Part shown: positions 8,242 to 17,740 of the stretch, piece by piece
Layout of the letters: each line of letters opens with the position of its first letter
Position numbering within the stretch: position 1 is the first letter of the stretch
Origin: Candidatus Phaeomarinobacter ectocarpi
GTDB taxonomy: Bacteria > Pseudomonadota > Alphaproteobacteria > CGMCC-115125
Length of the DNA stretch: 64,000 nt
NCBI RefSeq assembly: GCF_000689395.1
Contig: NZ_HG966617.1
Coordinates: 1,768,677-1,832,676, forward strand
Direction: 5' to 3'
Position numbers and translations under genes: made by a program
The notes under the pieces: generated by a model
Told to the model about the DNA's origin: nothing
Databases searched by the model: none
What the model saw: only the letters and a program-made list of their open reading frames with translations

Positions 8242-10137
8242 CTACTCGGCACCAATGCCCGCAGCGGCGACAGCGCGGCTTTCGTCAATGCCAAGTGCAT
8301 CAAGCACACGCATCACGATGCCCGCTGCATCAAGACCTGCGGCTGTTACCTGCACCGAAGGCTTGTCATGGTCAATGTAGATGTCAGGCATGAAGATCGG
8401 AACAAACCGGGCATTGCCTGTATCCAGCCCCTGACGGGCCAGGCTGTCATAGACCAGCGTCGAGAAGCCGCCGATTGATCCCTCTTCAACGGAGATCAGG
8501 AGCTCATGGTTGGTGGCCAGCTGCTTCACCAGGTCATCATCAATCGGTTTCGCAAACCGCGCATCAGCGACAGTTGCTGACAGCCCCATGGCAGCCAGCT
8601 TGTCTGCGGCGGCCAGCGCATCCTGACGGCGGGCGCCATAGCTGAGGATGGCAATTTTGCTGCCTTCGCGGAGGACCACGCCCTTGCCGATTTCGAGGAT
8701 GCGCCCCTGCTCAGGCATCTCGACGCCCGCCCCTTCACCGCGCGGATAGCGCAATGCAATGGGTCCTTCATCGAAAGCAGCCGAGGTCGCGACCATGTCT
8801 GTGAGTTCAGCTTCGTTGCCCGCGGCCATTATGGTCATGCCCGGCACGCAGCCAAGAAACGCCACGTCATATGCGCCCTGATGGGTCACACCGTCCGCAC
8901 CCACCATACCGGCGCGGTCAATCGCAAAGCGGACCGGCAGCTTCTGGATCGCCACGTCATGAATGACCTGGTCGTAGCCGCGCTGCAGGAATGTGGAATA
9001 GATCGCCGCAAAGGGGCGCATGCCTTCTGCCGCCATACCGGCGCAGAACGTCACGCAATGCTGCTCGGCAATCGCCACGTCAAAATGGCGCTCCGGGAAC
9101 ATTTCGCCAAACTTGGTCAGACCTGAGCCATCAGGCATGGCAGGCGACACCGCTACAATACGCTCGTCCCGCTGCGCCTCTGAGATCAGCGCGTCGGCAA
9201 AAACCTTTGCGTAGTTGGGTGCAACGGGCGCTACCTTGTCCTGCTTGCCATCGGAAATGTTGAACTTCGAGACGCCGTGGTAGCAATCAGCAGATGCTTC
9301 CGCCGGTGCATATCCCTTACCCTTGCGCGTGATCACATGCAGCAGGATCGGGCCATCATGGTCGCGCGCTGCCGTCAGCACACGAACCATTTCATCCACA
9401 TCATGACCATCAAACGGCCCCGCATAGGGCACGCCCAGATCATCAAACATGGTGGGTTGGTCAACAAAGCTCGGGAGGCCTTCTTCGGCAATGCCTTTGT
9501 CTCGCGTTGCTTCATCGGGCATGAAGCCGCGCAGCTCTGTCAGATAATCCGACAAGGCGCCTGCAGGCGGTGCAATCGACATGTGGTTGTCATTGAGGAT
9601 GATCACCATGCGGCGCTTCTCAGAGCCGACATTGTTGAGGCCCTCAAAAGCCATACCCGCAGACATGGCGCCGTCACCGACAATGGCAACGACCTGGTTG
9701 TCGCGTTTCATGAAGTCACGCCCGGCCGCAAAGCCAAGCGCTGCTGAAATCGCGGTAGAGGAATGCGCGGCGCCGAAGGGATCAAACTCGCTTTCAGCAC
9801 GCGACGTGAAGCCAGAAAGCCCCCCACCCGTGCGCAGCGTATTGAGACGTGACTTACGCCCGGTAAGAGCCTTGTGCGGATAGCACTGGTGGCTCACATC
9901 CCAGATGAATTTGTCGTCCGGCGTATTGAACACATAGTGGAGTGCAACAGTCAGCTCGACCACGCCGAGCCCCGCACCCAGATGGCCACCGGTTTGCGAG
10001 ACAGCTTCAATCACTGCCTGCCGCACTTCGTCGGACACATGCACAAGGTCTTCCGGCGCAACACGGCGCAGGTCGGCCGGCATATCAATGCGGCTCAAGA
10101 AATCGGTCTGCTTCATCGGGGCGTGACCTTCGGCCAT
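8242..10137 (-). CDS. dxs: 1-deoxy-D-xylulose-5-phosphate synthase
   Basis: DXS is the thiamine-diphosphate enzyme joining pyruvate and glyceraldehyde 3-phosphate, the entry step of the MEP isoprenoid pathway. Visible signatures are [14 protein letters not shown] and [16 protein letters not shown] at the N-terminus, the ThDP/Mg motif [16 protein letters not shown], and the transketolase C-terminal part with [13 protein letters not shown] and [15 protein letters not shown]. Starting at ATG 10137 gives 631 residues and uses a GGAG box 9 nt upstream; TTG 10152 and ATG 10143 are possible but worse placed. It is the last gene of ispG-ispA-dxs and supplies precursor flux to the adjacent hopanoid genes. 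Confidence 0.96.
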   Translation of the reverse strand: MAEGHAPMKQTDFLSRIDMPADLRRVAPEDLVHVSDEVRQAVIEAVSQTGGHLGAGLGVVELTVALHYVFNTPDDKFIWDVSHQCYPHKALTGRKSRLNTLRTGGGLSGFTSRAESEFDPFGAAHSSTAISAALGFAAGRDFMKRDNQVVAIVGDGAMSAGMAFEGLNNVGSEKRRMVIILNDNHMSIAPPAGALSDYLTELRGFMPDEATRDKGIAEEGLPSFVDQPTMFDDLGVPYAGPFDGHDVDEMVRVLTAARDHDGPILLHVITRKGKGYAPAEASADCYHGVSKFNISDGKQDKVAPVAPNYAKVFADALISEAQRDERIVAVSPAMPDGSGLTKFGEMFPERHFDVAIAEQHCVTFCAGMAAEGMRPFAAIYSTFLQRGYDQVIHDVAIQKLPVRFAIDRAGMVGADGVTHQGAYDVAFLGCVPGMTIMAAGNEAELTDMVATSAAFDEGPIALRYPRGEGAGVEMPEQGRILEIGKGVVLREGSKIAILSYGARRQDALAAADKLAAMGLSATVADARFAKPIDDDLVKQLATNHELLISVEEGSIGGFSTLVYDSLARQGLDTGNARFVPIFMPDIYIDHDKPSVQVTAAGLDAAGIVMRVLDALGIDESRAVAAAGIGAE

Positions 10138-10173
10138 TCTCATATTCTCCAAAACAACACGGGACCTGCCGGG

Positions 10174-11133
10174 CTACTGATTGCGATCCACAACAAAACG
10201 CGCCACGGCACGCAACGTGTCCGCACTGGCACCAAACGGTGCCAGATGCGCACAGGCACTCTCCACCAGGTCTTCGGCCTTCTTTCGCGCTCCCTCAAGG
10301 CCAAGGAGCGTTACAAAGGTGGTCAATCCGTCATCCTGGCCAACGGGCTTGCCCACCTGTTCTTCCGTACCGGTCACATCCAGCAGATCATCTGCAACCT
10401 GAAATGCAAGTCCCAGATCTGCGGCATATCCGGCCAATGCCATCCGCTCACCTTCGCCGGTTCCCGCTAGAATAGCACCAGAAACGCACGAAAAGCGGAT
10501 CAATTCGCCGGTTTTCAGCGCTTCAAGCTCTGCAATGGCATCATACTGCATTGTTTCGCGCGCTGGTGAGATGTCGATCATCTGACCGCCCACCATACCC
10601 GCAGAGCCAGAAGATTTGGCCAATTCAACCACGAGGGCTGCACGAACGGCCGCATCGCGGGACGTTGCAAACCCACCCAGAACCTCAAAGGCCTGAGTCA
10701 GAAGGGCATCACCGGCGAGGATCGCGATCGCTTCGTCAAAGGCCTTGTGGACGGCAGGACGCCCGCGGCGTGTATCGCTGTCGTCCATGGCCGGAAGGTC
10801 ATCATGGATAAGCGAGTAGCAGTGCACCATTTCAACAGCACACCCCACACGCAATGCCTGCGCAGCCGGCACACCAAAGAGGCCGGCACTCTCCATGACC
10901 AGGAACGGGCGCAAGCGCTTGCCACCGGACAAGGCGGAATACCGCATCGCATCCACCACGGGTCCACGCGGACCCGCCACTTCAGGAATGAGTCGATCAA
11001 GTTCGTCCGACACTGACTTGGCAGCCGTGGTCATCAGGCCGTCAAGATCAACAGGCGTACCTGATACCGGGGCAGACATAGCTGCTTGCGGCTCACCTGG
11101 CGTTGTCGCCGGAGCCGCTGCTTCAATTGTCAA
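10174..11133 (-). CDS. ispA: Polyprenyl (farnesyl) diphosphate synthase
   Basis: This is a trans-prenyltransferase that builds FPP (C15) from DMAPP and IPP. In 319 residues it has GGKRLRP at 70-76, the first aspartate-rich motif DDLPAMDD at 111-118 with the following RRGRP, and the second motif DDLLD at 248-252. The start is a TTG at 11133, supported by a GGGAG box 8 nt upstream that overlaps the end of ispG; the next ATG would remove 18 residues. It lies 36 bp upstream of the preferred dxs start (10137), in the same operon. FPP is the substrate of the HpnCDE steps encoded about 9 kb away. Confidence 0.93.
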   Translation of the reverse strand: MTIEAAAPATTPGEPQAAMSAPVSGTPVDLDGLMTTAAKSVSDELDRLIPEVAGPRGPVVDAMRYSALSGGKRLRPFLVMESAGLFGVPAAQALRVGCAVEMVHCYSLIHDDLPAMDDSDTRRGRPAVHKAFDEAIAILAGDALLTQAFEVLGGFATSRDAAVRAALVVELAKSSGSAGMVGGQMIDISPARETMQYDAIAELEALKTGELIRFSCVSGAILAGTGEGERMALAGYAADLGLAFQVADDLLDVTGTEEQVGKPVGQDDGLTTFVTLLGLEGARKKAEDLVESACAHLAPFGASADTLRAVARFVVDRNQ

Positions 11134-11145
11134 AATGCGCGCTCC

Positions 11146-12315
11146 CTACTCTGCCGCTGTGACGCGGTTCTCGGCAGTCTGATCTTCAAGGGCCGCGGCC
11201 TCCTTGGCGCGCTCCACTTCAATCTCTGCTGCCTTTTTTTCTACCAGCTCGACCAGATGGTCGATCATGCCATCATTTTCAATCTTGTGGTCCGCCAATC
11301 CCGAGACATACACCATGCCGGTGTTCTTGCCTGACCCGCCACCGGTAAAGCCGACATCGGTCATCATGGCCTCACCCGGACCATTCACAACGCACCCAAT
11401 CACCGACAGTGTCATCGGCGTGGAGATGTGCTCCAGCCGCTTCTCCAGCGTTTCAACGGTCTTGATCACTTCAAAGCCCTGTCGCGAACAGGACGGGCAG
11501 GAAATGATGTTCACGCCGCGATGGCGAAGGTTGAGGGATTTGAGAATATCAAAACCGACACCAATCTCCTTGACGGGGTCAGCTGACAGCGAGACGCGAA
11601 TGGTATCGCCGATACCCGACCACAGCAGCATGCCCATGCCGATGGACGACTTGATGGTGCCGGACTGAAAACCGCCCGCTTCCGTGATGCCGAGATGCAG
11701 CGGGTAGTCGCAGGCTTCAGCAAGCCCCTGATACGCGGCCACCGCCAGGAACACATCCGACGCCTTGACGGAAATCTTGAACTCAAAGAAGTCGTTGTCT
11801 TCAAGAATGCGCGCGTGATCCAGCGCGCTCTCCACCATCGCCTCCGGGCAAGGCTCGCCATACTTCTCAAGAAGGTCTTTTTCGAGTGAGCCCGCATTCA
11901 CACCGATGCGCATGGCACATCCATGGTCCTTGGCTGCCTGAACCACATCCTTCACACGCTGGGCGTTGCCAATGTTGCCGGGATTGATGCGCAGGCATGC
12001 CGCCCCCGCCTCAGCCGCTTCGATCGCGCGTTTGTAGTGGAAGTGAATGTCCGCAACGATCGGCACATTCGACTGGGCAACAATCTGCTTGAGAGCCGCA
12101 GTCGAATCTTCATCCGGACACGACACACGCACAATATCTGCACCAGCGTCCTCAAGACCACGGATCTGCTCCATGGTCGCCTCAACATCCGGCGTGAGGG
12201 TGTTGGTCATGGATTGGACCGAGATCGGAGCATCGCCGCCCACAGGGACATTGCCCACATGGATTTTGCGGCTCTCTCGCCGGTAAATGTCTCGGTAGGG
12301 TCGAACGCTGCTCAA
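11146..12315 (-). CDS. ispG: 4-hydroxy-3-methylbut-2-en-1-yl diphosphate synthase (flavodoxin/ferredoxin)
   Basis: IspG (GcpE) converts MEcPP to HMBPP with a [4Fe-4S] cluster, the penultimate MEP step. The 389-residue protein begins with the typical segment [19 protein letters not shown]. It carries the cluster ligands Cys273, Cys276 (in [10 protein letters not shown]) and Cys308 (in GCVVNGPGE). Length and motif order fit the compact bacterial form. It heads the ispG-ispA-dxs operon and is divergent from ispH, so both Fe-S enzymes of the pathway flank one 421-bp control region. Confidence 0.96.
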   Translation of the reverse strand: MSSVRPYRDIYRRESRKIHVGNVPVGGDAPISVQSMTNTLTPDVEATMEQIRGLEDAGADIVRVSCPDEDSTAALKQIVAQSNVPIVADIHFHYKRAIEAAEAGAACLRINPGNIGNAQRVKDVVQAAKDHGCAMRIGVNAGSLEKDLLEKYGEPCPEAMVESALDHARILEDNDFFEFKISVKASDVFLAVAAYQGLAEACDYPLHLGITEAGGFQSGTIKSSIGMGMLLWSGIGDTIRVSLSADPVKEIGVGFDILKSLNLRHRGVNIISCPSCSRQGFEVIKTVETLEKRLEHISTPMTLSVIGCVVNGPGEAMMTDVGFTGGGSGKNTGMVYVSGLADHKIENDGMIDHLVELVEKKAAEIEVERAKEAAALEDQTAENRVTAAE

Positions 12316-12736
12316 GGCTGCCGCTCCAATTCAGATCCAAGGTCGGTATTTAGATTTTACGTAGCGTAACCAGCAACGGATCGAAACCCGCGAATGGCCG
12401 CAGCGCGAACCCATACATAAGTCGTAAAATAATATGCTCTGTGCACAAGGGACAGGTCACAAATCAACTTTTCTTGGCAAAACTGTGATCTTTCAGGTCG
12501 TGGCAGAACAGCAACGGTTTGGAGAGGTGCTTCCACAATGCCCCATCAAAACTATGGTTAAGGCCCGCAAAAGCTAAAGAAATTTGACTGGCCGTGACTT
12601 GCACTGACCAAAGTCAGCCCCCACACTCTCCCTATATTCGGGGATTACATTCATTGACGGGTTTGAGGCGGAAACGCCACCCAAATCTGCAACCTTTTGA
12701 CGGCTAGGCCTCTATCTCGAAAGACTGTTGAGACAC
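12316..12736. promoter_or_regulatory. Divergent ispG / ispH control region
   Basis: This 421-bp non-coding region must carry the promoters for ispG-ispA-dxs (minus) and ispH-hpnH (plus). Two short inverted repeats are visible. One is TTACG-TAG-CGTAA at 12357-12369, 42 bp before the ispG start. The other is CTGAC-CAAA-GTCAG at 12604-12617, about 120 bp before ispH. A TATATT stretch near 12633 could serve as an ispH -10 element, but no good -35 is spaced to it. No small gene or known riboswitch was recognised. Confidence 0.4.
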
Positions 12737-13747
12737 ATGGAACCGACGACAGATACTCAGCCCACTGAAGACACACAGCGCACCAAGCCAGTAATGACGG
12801 TTGTGCTCGCAGAACCACGCGGGTTTTGCGCAGGCGTCGAGCGGGCCATTGATGTGGTCGAGCGGTCGCTGGAGCGCTTTGGTGCGCCGATTTATGTGCG
12901 CCACGAAATTGTCCACAACAAGCATGTGGTTGATGACCTTCGGGCCAAGGGGGTCATCTTCGTCAAGGAAGTCGACGAGGTGCCTGTTGGTGCTGTTGCC
13001 ATTTTCTCAGCACACGGCGTTGCCGAGCGCGTGGAAGAAGCAGCTGGCGAACGTGGGTTGAAAGCAATTGATGCCACCTGCCCCCTCGTGACGAAAGTTC
13101 ATCGCGAAGGCCGACGTTACGCCGAAGAAGGCTATGACGTGGTGATGATCGGCCATCTTGGTCACCCGGAGGTCGAAGGCACGCTGGGGCGCATTCCCGG
13201 TAAGGTGCAGGTCATTTCTGAACCCGAAGATGTTGCGGGACTTGAAGTGAAAGACCCCGAAAGGGTCGCCTTCGTTACCCAGACGACTCTGTCGGTAAAT
13301 GACACGCGCGACGTTATTGAGGCGCTCAAAACGAAATTTCCTGCCATCGTTGGCCCGGATGTTCGCGACATTTGCTACGCCACCCAGAACCGGCAAACCG
13401 CCGTGGCTGAAATGGCCAAGCACGTGGACATGATTCTCGTCGTTGGCGCCAAGAACAGTTCCAACTCAAATCGTTTACGTGAACTGGGTGAGACAATCGG
13501 TATCCCCAGCTACCTTATTGCCGACGCCGATGCCATGGAAAATGGCTGGATTGAAGGCAAAACACGCATTGGACTGACGGCCGGTGCTTCCGCGCCGGAG
13601 ACCCTCGTACAGGGCGTGATCGAGAGATTGCGTGCGAGTTACGAGGTTGAGGTAAAATCGCTCAATGTGATCCGCGAAAATGTGACGTTCAAATTACCTC
13701 GTGAACTGCTAGATGATGCTGAACCGTCCCGCGCGGCAGGTGCCTGA
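12737..13747 (+). CDS. ispH: 4-hydroxy-3-methylbut-2-enyl diphosphate reductase
   Basis: IspH (LytB) reduces HMBPP to IPP and DMAPP with a [4Fe-4S] cluster, ending the MEP pathway. The three cluster cysteines lie in [28 protein letters not shown] and [12 protein letters not shown]. The substrate-binding motifs [10 protein letters not shown] and SSNSNRLRE are also present. The start is placed at ATG 12737 (336 residues); a TTG 9 bp upstream is in frame, and an ATG 57 bp downstream ([11 protein letters not shown]) is also conceivable. hpnH follows after 67 bp, so the last MEP step and the first hopanoid side-chain step are probably co-transcribed. Confidence 0.96.
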   Translation: MEPTTDTQPTEDTQRTKPVMTVVLAEPRGFCAGVERAIDVVERSLERFGAPIYVRHEIVHNKHVVDDLRAKGVIFVKEVDEVPVGAVAIFSAHGVAERVEEAAGERGLKAIDATCPLVTKVHREGRRYAEEGYDVVMIGHLGHPEVEGTLGRIPGKVQVISEPEDVAGLEVKDPERVAFVTQTTLSVNDTRDVIEALKTKFPAIVGPDVRDICYATQNRQTAVAEMAKHVDMILVVGAKNSSNSNRLRELGETIGIPSYLIADADAMENGWIEGKTRIGLTAGASAPETLVQGVIERLRASYEVEVKSLNVIRENVTFKLPRELLDDAEPSRAAGA

Positions 13748-13814
13748 CACCCTCCCCGTTACGCACCAAGACCCGCCGAACGACAAACGAGCTAAAACCA
13801 GGAGTGACTGACAA

Positions 13815-14993
13815 GTGGCCGTACCCGTAAGACAGATGGCAATGGTTGGCGCCTATGTGATGAAGCAGCGCCTCATGGGCCGCAAACGCTACCCACTGGT
13901 GCTCATGCTCGAGCCGCTTTTCCGCTGCAACCTCGCCTGCCCCGGTTGCGGCAAGATCGATTACCCGGACGCGATACTCAACAAGCGGCTGTCAGCGCAG
14001 GAATGCTTTGATGCGGTCGATGAATGTGGCGCGCCTGTTGTGGCCATTCCCGGCGGCGAACCACTGATCCACAAGGAAATTGGTGAGATCGTTGAAGGCC
14101 TCGTTGCACGCCGCAAATTCATTTCGCTGTGCACCAACGCGCTGCTTCTGGAAAAGAAGCTGCACCTCTTCAAGCCGTCCCCCTACCTGTTCTTCTCCGT
14201 CCATCTGGATGGTCTTGAGGAAGAACACGACAAGGCCGTGGATCAGAAGGGTGTCTTCAAGAAAGCCATCTCAGCCATCAAGGCGGCGCAGGACGCAGGC
14301 TTTCAGGTCAACGTCAACGCCACGATCTTTGACAACATGACCGCAGATCAGGTGGCTGCCTATCTCGATTATTGCACCGATATCGGCGTCTCCATCACCA
14401 TTTCACCGGGCTATGCCTATGAGCGCGCGCCGGACCAGGAGCACTTCCTTGAGCGCCGTCGCACCAAGCACCTGTTCCGTGACGTCTTCCGCAAGGGTGA
14501 AGAGCGCAAAAAGAGCGGCAAGAAGAAGTGGGCCCTGAACCACTCCTCCCTCTATCTGGATTTCCTTGCCGGCAATCAGCAGTACATGTGCCAGCCCTGG
14601 GGCATGCCCACGCGCAATATCTTTGGCTGGCAGCGTCCCTGCTACCTGCTCAACGAAGGCTATGCGTCCAGCTTCCAGGAGCTGATGGACGAAACCGAGT
14701 GGGAACAGTACGGCACCGGCAATTACGAAAAATGCTCGGACTGCATGGCGCACTGTGGGTATGAACCAACAGCCGCCGCTGATGCCGCAGCCCACCCGCT
14801 CAAGACACTGTGGGTGTCCCTGCGTGGTCCCAAGACATCAGGTGACTTTGCACCGGAAATTGACCTGAGCAACCAGCGCAAAGCGGTGTATGTCTACGAC
14901 GAGCTGATTGAGAAGAAGGCCGAAGAGCAAAAGCTCAAAGACCTACATGACCCCAAGAAGACTCGGGACAAGGTCTCGGGCACAGCGGCCTAA
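13815..14993 (+). CDS. hpnH: Adenosyl-hopene transferase, radical SAM protein HpnH
   Basis: HpnH adds the 5'-deoxyadenosyl radical to diploptene, forming adenosylhopane, the first extended (C35) hopanoid. The 392-residue protein begins at a GTG with MAVPVRQMAM, as family members do. It carries the radical-SAM cysteines C38, C42 and C45 in CNLACPGC, followed by GGEPLIH. A Cys-rich C-terminal part (CSDCMAHCGYEP) could bind an auxiliary cluster; it is typical of the subfamily. Its last 51 bp overlap the convergent hpnG gene, so the two consecutive pathway genes share antisense 3' ends. Confidence 0.96.
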   Translation: MAVPVRQMAMVGAYVMKQRLMGRKRYPLVLMLEPLFRCNLACPGCGKIDYPDAILNKRLSAQECFDAVDECGAPVVAIPGGEPLIHKEIGEIVEGLVARRKFISLCTNALLLEKKLHLFKPSPYLFFSVHLDGLEEEHDKAVDQKGVFKKAISAIKAAQDAGFQVNVNATIFDNMTADQVAAYLDYCTDIGVSITISPGYAYERAPDQEHFLERRRTKHLFRDVFRKGEERKKSGKKKWALNHSSLYLDFLAGNQQYMCQPWGMPTRNIFGWQRPCYLLNEGYASSFQELMDETEWEQYGTGNYEKCSDCMAHCGYEPTAAADAAAHPLKTLWVSLRGPKTSGDFAPEIDLSNQRKAVYVYDELIEKKAEEQKLKDLHDPKKTRDKVSGTAA

Positions 14994-15638
14994 GCTCTTG
15001 AACCCACGCGAACTGCCGGCGGCGAGACGTATCATCGCCGGCAGGTCCTGCGGCCGCAGCGCCAGCCTCAAAACAGTCGTCATCACCCGTATGTCGCCGC
15101 CTGGCCCAATGGCCCCGAGGGCAGCATGTGGCATGGAATGTTCGACCCCATCCGAGATGGCGCGCAGCGCCGCAAAGGGAATGCCCTTTTCCCGGGCCAC
15201 AAACGCAACCGCTCCGCTCTCCATATCAACTGCATGAGCGCCCGTGCGGCGGCCAAGCGCCCGCTTGCTCGCTTCGTCTGAAACGACATCGCTCGCGTCA
15301 GCCATATCCACATGTCGCAGAACCAGTCCCGCGCGTGTAGCCGCATCTGAAAGCAACGGCATGAACACACGCGATGCTTCAATCCGGGTGTCGTCGCCCA
15401 TGATGATGGCGCGAGCCAAAGCAATATCGCCGGGACGCAGGGCGTCGGTGATGGCGCCGGAGACGCCAAAACTCAAAAGCGACGTGCAGCCATGCTCCTC
15501 AATCAACTCTCGAGCGATGTCTTCCGCTCTGGCAGATGATGCCCCGGAGACGCCAACCTTCAGCCCCGCATCATCCAGCAACACGCCAAGCGATGCTTCT
15601 TCAGCCTTGACGCCACAGACGATACCAAGCCGTTTCAT
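14943..15638 (-). CDS. hpnG: Hopanoid nucleosidase/phosphorylase HpnG
   Basis: HpnG removes adenine from adenosylhopane to give ribosylhopane (or the phosphoribosyl form), the step after HpnH. The 231-residue protein belongs to the nucleoside phosphorylase-like family. It has a Rossmann-like start (LGIVCGVKAEEAS), a LLSFGVSGAI motif, and the nucleoside-binding AVDMESGAVAFVA typical of MTA/SAH nucleosidase folds. It is the last gene after hpnC-hpnD-hpnE-shc and converges on hpnH with a 51-bp overlap. The start ATG has an AAGGA box about 9 nt upstream. Confidence 0.9.
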   Translation of the reverse strand: MKRLGIVCGVKAEEASLGVLLDDAGLKVGVSGASSARAEDIARELIEEHGCTSLLSFGVSGAITDALRPGDIALARAIIMGDDTRIEASRVFMPLLSDAATRAGLVLRHVDMADASDVVSDEASKRALGRRTGAHAVDMESGAVAFVAREKGIPFAALRAISDGVEHSMPHAALGAIGPGGDIRVMTTVLRLALRPQDLPAMIRLAAGSSRGFKSLGRCARDLVPSLLGVM

Positions 15639-15692
15639 AGGGTGTGTTCCTTGGAGGAAGAAGCTGCCTGGATAACAGGCCGCAGTCAGTCG

Positions 15693-17666
15693 CTACATGC
15701 CGTAGGCGACATGCCTGTCATTGCTCTTCATCAGATTCTCGTATCGGGCGACGGCCCAAAGCGGGAAGTAAGCGGCATAGCCGTGATACTTGAGATAGAA
15801 GACCTTCGGAAAACCGGTCCCCGTATAGAGTTTCTCGTCCCAGCGCGCACCGTCACGCTTGGCGGTCTCGAGATAGGCAATGCCCTTTCGGACTTCCTCA
15901 GACTCCACTTCACCGGCAGCCATCAATCCAAGTACAGCCCAGGCGGTTTGCGACGCTGTCGATTCATGCACTTCGCTTTTGCGATGTTCATGATAGGTAG
16001 CAAGATCTTCGCCCCAGCCGCCATCGGCGCGCTGGCGCGCCTTGAGCCATGCAACAGACCGCTGCACATATGGCGCCGACATGTCCTCACCCACTGCGTT
16101 GAGGGCACAAAGAACGGACCACGTACCGTAGATGTAGTTGGCACCCCACCGGCCCCACCAGGAGCCATCGTCCTGCTGGTCACGCTTGAGATACTTCACG
16201 CCCAGCGCAATTTCCTTGGCAAACCGGTCCTTGTCCAACTGCGCCAGGAATGACAGGCAACGCGCTGTCACATCTTCTGTAGGCGGATCAAGAAGAGCGC
16301 CGTGGTCTGCAAAGGGAATGGAGTTCAGATAAAAATGCTCGTTCTCAGGCTCAAAGGCCCCCCAGCCACCGGAAGAGGATTGCATCCCGACAACCCACTC
16401 AGCCGCCCGCTCAATGCTCTCATTGTACTCAGGCTTGCCCGTGCGGTGCATGGCCATGGCAACAACCGCTGTGTCATCCACGTCGGGGTAATAGTCATTG
16501 TTGTACTGAAACGCCCAACCACCCGGACGAACATCAGGACGGCGCACAGCCCAGTCGCCAACAACATCCAAAATCTGCTTGTCCTTGAGCCAGTCCAGCG
16601 CGCCATCAAGTTCCTTGTCGCCAGCTTCAAAACCCGCTTCCATCAGCGCGTGAGAGGCCAGACACGTATCCCAGACCGGCGACACACAAGGCTGGCAGTA
16701 GAGCTCTTCATCTGTCTCGACCAGCAACCGCTCGATGGACTCCTTGGCGATCATCAAATTGGGGTCGTCCTTGGGATATCCTAAAAGGTCATAAGCCATG
16801 ACTGAATTGGCCATCGCCGGGTAAATGGCACCCAGACCATCCACGCCATTGAGCCGCTCGGTGAAGAAGTCCACAGCCTTGTCGACTGCCCGCTTGCGGA
16901 GTGACTTGGGAAAGGCCGGCTCACAGAAGCGTAGAACCTTGTCGAGTACCAGGAAGCAGTCACCAACAAATGTCCCGTTCGGGTTGATGTTGTAGACCTT
17001 CTCGTCCTCAGGCGGCGTTACAAACAGTTCGTGGATGTTGATGCCCGTGGGATTGCGCGCCTCGGCCTTGAGCGAGCACAGGATCAGCAACGGTGCGATC
17101 ACCGTGCGGGACCAATAGGCAATCTTCGACATGTGGAAGGGAAACCACTTTGGCAGCAGCATCACTTCAACAGGAATGACCGGCACCCCACGCCAGGGGA
17201 TTTGGGCAAACAGGGCCAGCATGATGCGCGTGAACACGTTGGCTTTGGACGCCCCGCCACGCGACAGCACCCACTCACGGGCCTTTGCCATGTGCGGCGC
17301 ATCGATGTCCTCGCCGGTCAACTTCAATGCCCAATAGGACTTGATGGTCGCGGAAATATCCCCGTCCCCATCCTGAAAGAGCGGCCAGCTGCCGTCTTCG
17401 TTCTGAATACGCTTGAGATAATTGGCAATCTTCGCTTCCTTGGCGGGATCAACCTCGTCAAGAAAATGCTGAAGCAGGACGTATTCGGACGGAATGGTTG
17501 AGTCAGCCTCGAGCTCGAAAACGATGTGGCCATCGTCACGCTGCATTTCCAGCAACTGGTCAGCCTGCGTCTTGATGAGCTCCTCGCGGGCCAGCCGCTC
17601 CGCTGCGCCATCGGTGTCAGATGACGGACCAAATTCAACAACAGTCACTGCTGGTACCCAATCCAA
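15693..17666 (-). CDS. shc: Squalene-hopene cyclase
   Basis: SHC (HpnF) cyclises squalene to hopene/diplopterol at the membrane. The 657-residue length is right for the family. The catalytic acid motif DVDDTA lies at about residues 395-400, and several QW repeats of the QxxDGSWG type are present (QNEDGSWPLF, QDDGSWWGRWG, QRADGGWGED). The C-terminal GTGFPKVFYLKYHGYAAYFP block is typical. The start is uncertain: TTG 17666 is the longest option, GTG 17648 is the next, and neither has a good Shine-Dalgarno. It is fed by the HpnCDE enzymes encoded just upstream. Confidence 0.97.
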   Translation of the reverse strand: MDWVPAVTVVEFGPSSDTDGAAERLAREELIKTQADQLLEMQRDDGHIVFELEADSTIPSEYVLLQHFLDEVDPAKEAKIANYLKRIQNEDGSWPLFQDGDGDISATIKSYWALKLTGEDIDAPHMAKAREWVLSRGGASKANVFTRIMLALFAQIPWRGVPVIPVEVMLLPKWFPFHMSKIAYWSRTVIAPLLILCSLKAEARNPTGINIHELFVTPPEDEKVYNINPNGTFVGDCFLVLDKVLRFCEPAFPKSLRKRAVDKAVDFFTERLNGVDGLGAIYPAMANSVMAYDLLGYPKDDPNLMIAKESIERLLVETDEELYCQPCVSPVWDTCLASHALMEAGFEAGDKELDGALDWLKDKQILDVVGDWAVRRPDVRPGGWAFQYNNDYYPDVDDTAVVAMAMHRTGKPEYNESIERAAEWVVGMQSSSGGWGAFEPENEHFYLNSIPFADHGALLDPPTEDVTARCLSFLAQLDKDRFAKEIALGVKYLKRDQQDDGSWWGRWGANYIYGTWSVLCALNAVGEDMSAPYVQRSVAWLKARQRADGGWGEDLATYHEHRKSEVHESTASQTAWAVLGLMAAGEVESEEVRKGIAYLETAKRDGARWDEKLYTGTGFPKVFYLKYHGYAAYFPLWAVARYENLMKSNDRHVAYGM

Positions 17667-17740
17667 GAGTTAGTCTGAAAAAATTGTGCAGCGCGATAAT
17701 AGAGCGCCAGCGCTTGCTGCGGCAAGCACGGCCTCACGGC

